In this document: positions 1 to 6,344 of the stretch, in pieces | Position numbering within the stretch: the stretch's first letter is position 1 | How the letters are laid out: every line of letters begins with the position of its first letter | Assembly (NCBI GenBank): GCA_009908925.1 | Contig: JAAAOH010000026.1 | Coordinates: 1-7,205, forward strand | Origin: Spirochaetota bacterium | GTDB taxonomy: Bacteria; Spirochaetota; Spirochaetia; DSM-27196; PWMO01 | Length of the DNA: 7,205 nucleotides | Direction of reading: 5' to 3' | Notes under the pieces: model-generated | What the model saw: only the letters and a program-made list of their open reading frames with translations | Database searches by the model: none | Told to the model about the DNA's origin: nothing | Translations under genes and position numbers: made by a program

Positions 1-170
1 GGCGCAACGCCGGCGGCCGTCTTGTAATTGGCCGCCGTGCCCTCTCCGTCTCCGGCCGGCTGCCACAAAAGCTCGGTGGCAGTGGGCTTGTGGTAAAGCG
101 AGGCAATTTTCGCTCCCCGCGCGGGGAGAACGGTGAGGCACAAGTGCTCGCTTTCGAGACGATGCATCAT
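1..170 (-). CDS. Mutarotase-like (aldose 1-epimerase fold) protein, N-terminal fragment
   Basis: Reading the minus strand from an ATG at 170 gives 56 open codons that run off the left edge, so only the N-terminus is present. The early segment LTVLPARGAKIASLYHK (residues 12-28), followed by TELLWQP, resembles the first beta strands of galactose-mutarotase-like proteins, where a 'LP.RGGKI.SL' stretch precedes a tryptophan-containing strand. Such proteins bind or epimerise hexoses in the cytoplasm; whether this one is an enzyme or only a sugar binder cannot be told, because the catalytic histidine and glutamate region is missing. A GAGGGAG ribosome binding site overlaps the stop of the upstream DUF5107 gene. 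It lies 4 nt from the ATG at 170 and 7 nt from a second ATG at 167, so 167 may be the true start. The 6-nt gap to the upstream gene implies one operon. The family call is from pattern memory and is moderate. Confidence 0.7.
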   Translation of the reverse strand, partial: MMHRLESEHLCLTVLPARGAKIASLYHKPTATELLWQPAGDGEGTAANYKTAAGVA

Positions 171-176
171 GCTCCC

Positions 177-3100
177 TCAACCGCGCGGCGTCGTCGCCTC
201 GCGCAGGAAGGCGGCGGTCGTGGTGTCTTCGACAGTCGTACAGGAACGGACCAGCGCGGCCGCAAAATGGGCGCCCGCATGCCCCGGATCGGTGTCCAGC
301 ACAGCTCTCAGGTTGCGCCCGGCGGCTTCGGGGCGTCCGAGGCCCCACTCGCCGAGCGCCCACAGGTAGAGACAGAAACGGCGATTGCGTTCATCGAGGT
401 CTTCCTCGAATACGAGAAAGTCCGGCAGTGACACCGCGAAGTAGTCGATCTGGATGGCGTCGTCGAGATGGGTCTCACCGTAGTCACGGAGACGATGCAG
501 CAGGCGACGAGCGTTGGTTTCGTTTCCGAGCAGGCGCCAGGCCAGCGCCTGGTAGAAGATGGCGTCGGCAGGGCGATCGTTGTAGTAGAAGGACATCTCG
601 GGCGCCTCTTCTCCGCGTGCAGCTGCGCGAAGCGCGGCCTCGCGCGAGGGCTCATCATCAAGGAAGGCATGTGCACAGGAGAGCCAGAAGTCGATCTCGT
701 TGTCGGCCTCCGCGGTGGGCAGCTTCCCCTCTCCGAGATTCCGGGGATAGACCCTGGCTGCTTCGAGCCGCTCGACCGCGTCGCGGGGGCGCCCGGCGTC
801 CAGGTCCGCCTGGGCCAGCTGAATGAGTGTCCGCTTGTACTGTTCCGGCACTTTGCCCTCCCCGCCTTCCCAGGGGTGAAACCGGTGCGTGGACAGGATT
901 TCGAGGGCCTGATCCGAGCGCCCGGTGAGGTTGAGAAGCTCGACATACGAGACGGTGAGGTCGTCGCGTGTGAACACCGCGTCCGAATGCCTGTCCAGCA
1001 ACGTCAGGCGCTCGGCGGGACGGCGACCCATGCGGCGCATCAGTACGTCCATCTCCAGAAGAATCTCGGCATCCTGCGGAGCGAGTGACAGGGCGAGCTC
1101 GAGCTCACGGTGCGCCTCGACGGGATCGTCGCGCTTGTTGTAGTGGCTGAGGGCCAGATTGCGGTGCGCGGTTGGAAATGAGGGAGCCGCTTCGGCAGCG
1201 TACTCCCACTGTTCGTGCGCCCGCGCGTGAGCACCCGTGGCGAAGTAGTAGTTGCCGAGCTCGTAGGCCGCCATGGGCGCCGGCGCTATCTCCCGGGCGG
1301 CGAGCAGCACGGGTATCATTTCCAGCTGATTGGGGAAGGAGGCTCCCCGCGCGCAGGCTTCCGCCGCTGAGACGCTTTGTTCCGCCGCGGCGAGCTTGCC
1401 GAGCTCCTGCTGATACATCGCCTTTACGTAGAGGGGCAGGGGATCGAGGTGATCGGCTTCCTCCATGTAGCGGTTCACCAGCTCGATTGCATCCTCGCGG
1501 AATCCCGAATGCCCGTAGGAGAACAGGATCTCGCAGAGAAGATGCGGCTTGGCGGAGAGATGCCGCGGCCACTCCCCCGGCCACGCCTGAAGCATGCGCT
1601 CGGTTTCAGCGAGGTGGTTCACCGGAAATCGCTCAAGGTTCTCCCGGCTGCGCTCCTCCGCTTCGGTGCTTCGGCCGAGTTTCCGCAGGATGACGGTCCG
1701 CAGGTGGGATGCGCGGAAATGAGCCGGATTGCCGGCCAGCGCCGTCTCGAGGCGGGCAAGCGCCTGCTCGAGCTTGCTCCGGGAGGCATCGATACGTGCC
1801 AGAAAGAACGAGCTCTCGGCTCTCAGCGGCATGTTCCACGCCGACCTGGAGAACCAGTCGTAGGCCTCGAGCTCCTGCCGCCGGTGCCACAGCGCGAGGC
1901 CCAGATTGAACAGCGGCTCGCCGCCGTAGGGGTTCGGATTCCGCTCGAGAAGACGGGCGCAGGCGGTGCGAAACAGCTCCTCGGCCGCCGGGAAATCGCC
2001 CTGCTTGAGCCTTCGGAGCCCGAGCGCGTTGTTCGCACCGCTGTGTCGGGCGTCTCGCTTCAGTACTTCGTAGTAGTAGGGCTCGGGGGAGAACGTCGCG
2101 TGGCGATACTGTTCGATATGGCGTCCCCAGAGGAAGAGCTCCTCTGTAGCGGCGATCCGGTGCGGCGGTGGTGCCGCCTCGGCCGGCTTTGCAGGCGGAA
2201 GCTCGCCGTCGCCTGCTGCCGGGTAGCGCAGGAGCTCGGCGCCCGCGGTGTCACAAACGCGGAAGGTACAGGCCTCGGGGTGTTTCAGGTTCTTGATAGT
2301 CCAGCTTTCGCCGGCGACCGGCGAAAGCCGGAGCTCTCGCTCTGCCTCCACTACGCCGTCACGCTCGATACGTACCGTTGCCGCGAGCGCTTCGGTGGCG
2401 TAGAGGTGTACCACTGCGTGTCCGGGGTGGCTGTCGGGATCGACCGCCAGAACGACACGCTCCGACGCGGCCTTCACCGGCATGGCACTCTTGAAGGGAA
2501 AGAAGTACTGGGTGAAGCGCTTCTCTTCGCCGGGCTCCAGCCAGGAGAAGTCCGGCTGGTTGTCGGTATAGACACCGGTCATGAGCTCCACGTAGGGACC
2601 ATCATCATCGGTGAGGTTGCGCTCCCAGGCCTGCCCGAAGTCCGCTGTGCCCCAGGTCCACATCTTTTTGCCGGGTGAGACGTGGTGATCGGCCACATGC
2701 AGAATGCCTGCCTGCCGGCCGTGGTCGTAGCCACCAACGAAGTCGTAGTCACTGTGGTAGGCCATGTAGGATGTCGGCACCGGCACGTTCTTGTACCAGG
2801 AGATATCAACCCCGCGGGAATAGTCCACCTTGTAGTACTCCCCGGTTGCTATTGGGAATCGAGATAGATCCCGCTTGCCGTGGTCGAACACCGCTGTTAC
2901 GTCCGGGGGGAATACCGCCTGATAGTCGTCATTGACGCTGACGGCGGGATTGGCCCACCACAGGAAGGTCTGCGTCACGGGAGTGGGATTGTACACCCGC
3001 CCGTTGATCTCGAGAACGGCGCGATCGGGATACAATCGGAAGCCTGCGGCGCTCCGGGTGCGGAACATCTTCTCCCATTCGGATATCCACACCGTCGCCG

Positions 3101-3554
3101 AGCCGTCCTCACCGTGGCGTACCTCGTACTCGGTCGGCGCAAAGGTTGACGGGCGATGGTGTTGCGGCCAGTTGAACTCGATCCCGCCGGAAATCCAGGG
3201 GCCCGCGAGACCCACCAGGGCGGGTTTGATGACCCGATTGTAGTATACGAAGTGGTAATCATTGGTCTTGTCCAACGCCATCTGCACTCGGCCGCCGAGC
3301 TCGGGGAGAATCATGATCTTCAGATACCGGTTCTCGAGGAATACGGCGTCATATGACTGCGGCCGCGGTTCATCGGCAACTCCGTGGGTCATCCGGTAGG
3401 GGTACACCGCTCCGGAACTGCCCTGGTATACCCGTTTCTCGAGAAACATCGGATTGTGGTCCGGCTCAGCGACGGAATACGTGGGAATGGTGATGGTCTC
3501 GTTCCATGCCTGCGCATGCGAGCCGTCTACGGAACTGCGTTCTGCGCGTCTCAT
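177..3554 (-). CDS. DUF5107 and tetratricopeptide-repeat protein, probable carbohydrate-linked
   Basis: This 1125-residue protein has no signal peptide or membrane segment and should be cytoplasmic. Residues about 18-355 form a DUF5107 domain, a mutarotase-like beta fold. Its hallmarks are NPMFLEKRVYQGSSG (34-48), LPELGGRVQ (83-91) and a tryptophan/histidine-rich block at 120-138 (ISGGIEFNWP then QHHRP). Residues about 365-445 look like a small beta-sandwich. A proline/alanine linker (about 451-464) leads to a long helical TPR array from about 468 to the C-terminus, with typical A/G/L/Y/P spacing in most units. The length fits what I recall for DUF5107-TPR proteins. The biochemical function is unknown; the fold and the mutarotase-like gene 6 nt downstream suggest sugar recognition or processing, with the TPRs as a scaffold. 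The ATG at 3554 is the first start before the conserved N-terminal ITIPTY strand. No Shine-Dalgarno is seen, but a TACAAT box lies 6 nt upstream, which would fit a leaderless mRNA. Family membership is strong; the role is inferred. Confidence 0.9.
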   Translation of the reverse strand: MRRAERSSVDGSHAQAWNETITIPTYSVAEPDHNPMFLEKRVYQGSSGAVYPYRMTHGVADEPRPQSYDAVFLENRYLKIMILPELGGRVQMALDKTNDYHFVYYNRVIKPALVGLAGPWISGGIEFNWPQHHRPSTFAPTEYEVRHGEDGSATVWISEWEKMFRTRSAAGFRLYPDRAVLEINGRVYNPTPVTQTFLWWANPAVSVNDDYQAVFPPDVTAVFDHGKRDLSRFPIATGEYYKVDYSRGVDISWYKNVPVPTSYMAYHSDYDFVGGYDHGRQAGILHVADHHVSPGKKMWTWGTADFGQAWERNLTDDDGPYVELMTGVYTDNQPDFSWLEPGEEKRFTQYFFPFKSAMPVKAASERVVLAVDPDSHPGHAVVHLYATEALAATVRIERDGVVEAERELRLSPVAGESWTIKNLKHPEACTFRVCDTAGAELLRYPAAGDGELPPAKPAEAAPPPHRIAATEELFLWGRHIEQYRHATFSPEPYYYEVLKRDARHSGANNALGLRRLKQGDFPAAEELFRTACARLLERNPNPYGGEPLFNLGLALWHRRQELEAYDWFSRSAWNMPLRAESSFFLARIDASRSKLEQALARLETALAGNPAHFRASHLRTVILRKLGRSTEAEERSRENLERFPVNHLAETERMLQAWPGEWPRHLSAKPHLLCEILFSYGHSGFREDAIELVNRYMEEADHLDPLPLYVKAMYQQELGKLAAAEQSVSAAEACARGASFPNQLEMIPVLLAAREIAPAPMAAYELGNYYFATGAHARAHEQWEYAAEAAPSFPTAHRNLALSHYNKRDDPVEAHRELELALSLAPQDAEILLEMDVLMRRMGRRPAERLTLLDRHSDAVFTRDDLTVSYVELLNLTGRSDQALEILSTHRFHPWEGGEGKVPEQYKRTLIQLAQADLDAGRPRDAVERLEAARVYPRNLGEGKLPTAEADNEIDFWLSCAHAFLDDEPSREAALRAAARGEEAPEMSFYYNDRPADAIFYQALAWRLLGNETNARRLLHRLRDYGETHLDDAIQIDYFAVSLPDFLVFEEDLDERNRRFCLYLWALGEWGLGRPEAAGRNLRAVLDTDPGHAGAHFAAALVRSCTTVEDTTTAAFLREATTPRG
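2304..2328. repeat. Perfect 11-bp inverted repeat, intragenic hairpin
   Basis: Arms GCTTTCGCCGG (2304-2314) and CCGGCGAAAGC (2318-2328) are perfect reverse complements around a CGA loop. The hairpin lies inside the DUF5107-TPR gene, at residues 409-417 in the beta-sandwich segment between the DUF5107 and TPR regions. No U-tract follows on either strand, so it does not look like an intrinsic terminator. It may be incidental to codon choice. Confidence 0.75.
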
Positions 3555-3560
3555 GATCCG

Positions 3561-3589
3561 ATTGTAGACCCGAAACCGGGAGAAAGGTA
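3561..3589 (-). promoter_or_regulatory. Candidate promoter of the DUF5107 gene (leaderless?)
   Basis: On the minus strand a TACAAT box (3566-3561) matches the TATAAT consensus at 5 of 6 positions and sits only 6 nt before the ATG at 3554. Transcription would therefore start at or next to the start codon, consistent with the missing Shine-Dalgarno. No good -35 element is found 16-18 nt upstream (TACCTT at 17 nt), so an activator may be needed. A small inverted repeat, CCCG-AAAC-CGGG (3569-3580), lies in the spacer and could be an operator. The divergent AraC-family regulator is the natural candidate to bind here. Confidence 0.35.
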
Positions 3590-3609
3590 TGGATCGCCCC
3601 GCAAATACA

Positions 3610-3639
3610 TGGACAAACCGATAACGTGCGGTCTATGCT
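3610..3639 (+). promoter_or_regulatory. Candidate promoter of the AraC-family gene (leaderless?)
   Basis: TGGACA (3610-3615; 5 of 6 to the TTGACA consensus) and TATGCT (3634-3639; 4 of 6 to TATAAT) are separated by 18 nt. Seven bases follow before the ATG at 3647, so transcription would begin at that ATG. This agrees with the lack of a ribosome binding site before any of the three candidate starts, and it favours 3647 as the true start, because the two upstream alternatives would lie inside the promoter. Confidence 0.4.
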
Positions 3640-3646
3640 CCCCGCC

Positions 3647-4567
3647 ATGGACCGGCCGGGCTCAGGGCCGCGGAAGCCGCACGGCTTCAGCGGAGAGATC
3701 TACCAGATCGTGCCTCATCGCGTGCGGGGTGACCTGCGCTCACGCCCGCTTACGCACGAACTGGCGCTCACCGATATCGGTCGCTATCCCCGGGCATACG
3801 GTCACTTCTACCGCAGACGAAACGGAGCTGAGGAGCACATCCTCATCGTCTGCGACGCGGGCTCGGGCTTCTGCAGAACACCCGCCGGGTCGCTGCTTCT
3901 CGGCCCGCGGCAGTTCGTTCTCATTCCGGCGGGCACCCCGCACGAATATGGCGCCGACGATGATGACCCCTGGACGATTTCATGGTGCCATTTCACGGGT
4001 GTCTCCGGAGACATCCTCGCGCAACGACTCCCGCTCACCCGGGCGCCGTTCAGCACCGCGCCGCTTACCGAATCGGAGGCGCACGGCCTGTTCGAGCTGG
4101 CCTTTGATGTGATGAAGCGAGGGTTTTCGCTGGAGCATCTTACGGTTGCTTCGGCCCTCATCCGGGCCGTGCTTACTGTTCTCGCCTTCGATAATCCCGC
4201 CCTGGAGGCCGGGGCAGACCGCCACGGAAACAGGTACGTCGAGGCCGCTGTCGAGTACATCAATCGAAATCTGGACAAACCGATGAGCGTGGACACGATC
4301 GCGGCTGCAGTCGGCCTTTCGGCTTCTCGGCTCACGCAGCTGTTCCGCCGCCATGTGGGCTATCCACCGAAACGGTACCTGCGCCGTGAGCGGGTGCTGC
4401 GCGCGTGCCACTACCTCGATGCTACCGATGCGCCGATCTCTCAGGTGGCGGAGCTGGTGGGATATGCGGATCCGCTCCACTTCTCGCGAGTGTTTCGTCG
4501 GGTGCTCGGTCGCTCGCCCCGTCAGTATCGGACGCGGGAGCCGGCTTCATCGGCAGAACAACATTGA
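3647..4567 (+). CDS. AraC-family transcriptional regulator with cupin sensor domain
   Basis: This 306-residue protein is the usual size for the family. Residues about 30-120 form a cupin-like AraC ligand-binding domain, including a beta strand with HILIVCDAGSG (64-74) and the GPRQFVLIPAGTPHEY block (86-101). Residues about 197-296 form the double helix-turn-helix DNA-binding domain. The first helix-turn-helix includes VDTIAAAVGLSASRLTQLFR (215-234); the second carries the family signature around ISQVAELVGYADPLHFSRVF (264-283), ending SPRQYR. The architecture is typical of regulators that bind a sugar and activate a neighbouring carbohydrate operon. Divergent orientation to the DUF5107 gene, 92 nt apart, makes that operon its likely target. 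GTG 3626 and ATG 3635 are alternative in-frame starts; ATG 3647 is preferred because they fall inside the apparent promoter. The last 146 nt overlap the sensor kinase gene on the opposite strand. The effector is unknown. Confidence 0.93.
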   Translation: MDRPGSGPRKPHGFSGEIYQIVPHRVRGDLRSRPLTHELALTDIGRYPRAYGHFYRRRNGAEEHILIVCDAGSGFCRTPAGSLLLGPRQFVLIPAGTPHEYGADDDDPWTISWCHFTGVSGDILAQRLPLTRAPFSTAPLTESEAHGLFELAFDVMKRGFSLEHLTVASALIRAVLTVLAFDNPALEAGADRHGNRYVEAAVEYINRNLDKPMSVDTIAAAVGLSASRLTQLFRRHVGYPPKRYLRRERVLRACHYLDATDAPISQVAELVGYADPLHFSRVFRRVLGRSPRQYRTREPASSAEQH

Positions 4568-6344
4568 AGGTGGTTTCTCCCGGTTTGCTGCGAAAGGTGA
4601 TTACGCCGTCGTGGAGGTCCACGATGTGCTGGCAGACGGCCAGGCCGAGCCCCGTGTTCGTTTTCGTCACTTTGGTACTGAAGAATGGCTTGAAGATATC
4701 ATCCTGCAGGTCGGCCGGGATTCCGTGTCCCGTGTCCGAGATCGAGATCTCGACCTGACCGGTGTCGTGGTCCTCCTCCACGCTGAGCTTGAGAACCCCG
4801 CCGTGGAGCATGGCCTCTATTGCATTGGCTGTCAGGTTGACAAAGAGTTGTTTGAGCTTGTTCTCGAGGCCGTCGACGTACACCGGATGGCGGGGCACGT
4901 AGCGGCTGACGGTTATCTGCTTGTCGCGGAGTCGGTGCCCGACGAGCAGCACCACCTCTTCGAGGAGCCGGCCTACATCCACGTGTCGGATCGGCAGTTG
5001 CTTCACTCTCGAAAACGAGAGCAGACTGCTTACCACTTCGGTGATGAGGTTCACCTCGCCCTCGATTCGCTCGAGATACCCCGTCTGCTCGTCGGCTCCT
5101 TCGCTCATCTTGAGGAGCTCGAGATAGTTCTGGATGATGCCGAGCGGGTTGTTTATCTCATGAGCCACGCCCGCCGCGAGCTCCGCGATGGAGGTCATCT
5201 GTTCCGCCCGGGCGAGGTACTCCTTGACGAGGTCGTCCATCAGCACGTCTTCAATGAACAGGATCGTTCCGAGGGCGGTGCCTTCGTAGTTCTTGATGGG
5301 GTGACACGCAAGTCGTACCTTGCGGTCGCCGGCGATCGGCACACTTTCCCAGGTGCGGGCCTCCCGCCGTCGCACTGCTTCCTGAATCTCTTCGCTGGCG
5401 CCTACGCCCAGATGTTGCAGCATGCCGCCGAGCTCGGTCTTTCCCGGCTGCAGGTCGGGATACTGCAACAGCTTTTCGGCTTCCGCGTTCACCGAAAACA
5501 CCCGGGTTTCGGCATCAAGCACTACGGCCGCAATCGGAAGGTTCTTGATGAGCTGATCGTTCTGCCTGCGCAGATACACGGGCCCGCGATCGTCATCGCC
5601 GTCCTGGAGGTACGAGGTGAACTCGTAGGCCATCCGTACGAGCCGTATTCGGTCGAGATCACTCACGCGCTCGGTCCCGATGCGTTCTCCATCCCGCAGC
5701 ACGGTGACCCGGTCGGCAAACTGAAAGATCTCCTCGATGTCCGGGGTGACGAAAAGTATGGCTTTCCCTTCGGCCTTGAAATCGGAGAGCAGCGCGAACA
5801 GCCGTTTCAGGCGGTGCGGTTTGAACCGCGAGGATATCTCATCGAGTATGAGGACCTCCGGATCCCGTGCCATCACCCGCACGAGCTCGATGGCCTGCTG
5901 TTGTTCCTCGGAGAGCGTGTGCAGTGGTGACTGAAAATCGATGTCGAGATCGAGCCGTTGCAGCAGGTCCCGGCAGTGAGCCCGGAGCCGCTGTTCATCG
6001 GCTCGGCGAATGATCAGGCGGCTGAGATTGCCGACCGCCATGTTCTGCCAGGCCGTCAGAGCGGGCATCACCTGGAGCTGCTCCTGCACCAGTGCCACAC
6101 CGACCCGCCGAGCATGGCGCGGAGTGAGGCGCTCCAGCGTGGCGCCGCGGAGTTCGTAGCTGCCGGTCTGTACGGGCTCGACGCCGCCTGCCACATGTGC
6201 AAGTGTGGACTTTCCGGATTTGTGGTCGCCGATGAGGGCGTGAATTTCACCGGCGTAGAGGTCGAGGTCCACCCCGCGGAGCGCAGCGTTCTCTCCGTAG
6301 CTGTGTGCCAGCCCGCGCAGTCTCAACAGCAGCTGCGGTTTCAC
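4422..6344 (-). CDS. ABC ATPase domain-PAS-histidine kinase fusion protein
   Basis: This 640-residue protein has no transmembrane segment or signal peptide. Residues about 1-245 are a single ABC nucleotide-binding domain most like the first half of RbsA/MglA sugar-importer ATPases: Walker A GDHKSGKST (39-47), Q-loop Q87, signature-like LSEEQQQ (144-150), Walker B LILDE (165-169) and the VTVLRDGERI strand (213-222). Residues about 258-370 form a PAS domain. A HisKA dimerisation helix follows with the phosphoacceptor H395 in AHEINNP, then a GHKL ATPase with N-box N503/N507, G1 DTGHGIP (537-543), F-box FKPFFSTK (551-558) and G2 GLGLAV (565-570). All kinase motifs are intact, but the ABC domain lacks the signature glycine and the switch histidine. 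The GTG at 6344 is chosen because it overlaps the upstream stop as GTGA and sits just before the first ABC strand; an ATG at 6434 would add 30 unrelated basic residues. It is probably the cognate kinase of the upstream sigma-54 activator. The last 40 or so residues are a Pro/Ala/Asp-rich tail antisense to the AraC gene. Confidence 0.93.
   Translation of the reverse strand: MKPQLLLRLRGLAHSYGENAALRGVDLDLYAGEIHALIGDHKSGKSTLAHVAGGVEPVQTGSYELRGATLERLTPRHARRVGVALVQEQLQVMPALTAWQNMAVGNLSRLIIRRADEQRLRAHCRDLLQRLDLDIDFQSPLHTLSEEQQQAIELVRVMARDPEVLILDEISSRFKPHRLKRLFALLSDFKAEGKAILFVTPDIEEIFQFADRVTVLRDGERIGTERVSDLDRIRLVRMAYEFTSYLQDGDDDRGPVYLRRQNDQLIKNLPIAAVVLDAETRVFSVNAEAEKLLQYPDLQPGKTELGGMLQHLGVGASEEIQEAVRRREARTWESVPIAGDRKVRLACHPIKNYEGTALGTILFIEDVLMDDLVKEYLARAEQMTSIAELAAGVAHEINNPLGIIQNYLELLKMSEGADEQTGYLERIEGEVNLITEVVSSLLSFSRVKQLPIRHVDVGRLLEEVVLLVGHRLRDKQITVSRYVPRHPVYVDGLENKLKQLFVNLTANAIEAMLHGGVLKLSVEEDHDTGQVEISISDTGHGIPADLQDDIFKPFFSTKVTKTNTGLGLAVCQHIVDLHDGVITFRSKPGETTFNVVLPMKPAPASDTDGASDRAPDETLARSGADPHIPPAPPPERSAHR

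Noticed and set aside
77..92. A plus-strand match to a -24/-12 sigma-54 promoter (TGGCAG-N5-TTGT).
   Set aside because: The -12 GC is GT, the site lies antisense inside the mutarotase-like gene, and no gene follows it on that strand. No convincing TGGCAC-N5-TTGC was found elsewhere in the window.
113..128. A perfect 16-bp palindrome, CTCCCCGC-GCGGGGAG, that could be an operator or terminator stem.
   Set aside because: It encodes the LPARGA motif of the mutarotase-like protein on the minus strand, has no U-tract, and lies within coding sequence. GC-rich codon choice explains it.
1377..2678. A 433-codon open frame on the plus strand.
   Set aside because: It lies opposite the DUF5107-TPR gene, shows no recognisable domain, and is a typical antisense artefact of GC-rich coding DNA.
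3384..4112. A 242-codon plus-strand frame spanning the divergent promoter region.
   Set aside because: It crosses the DUF5107 start and the AraC N-terminus in another frame, with an Arg/Ser-rich translation typical of a shadow frame.
4353..5930. A 525-codon open frame on the plus strand.
   Set aside because: It is antisense to the ABC-PAS-kinase, which has a full set of conserved motifs. The plus-strand translation has no recognisable domain and starts inside the AraC gene out of frame.
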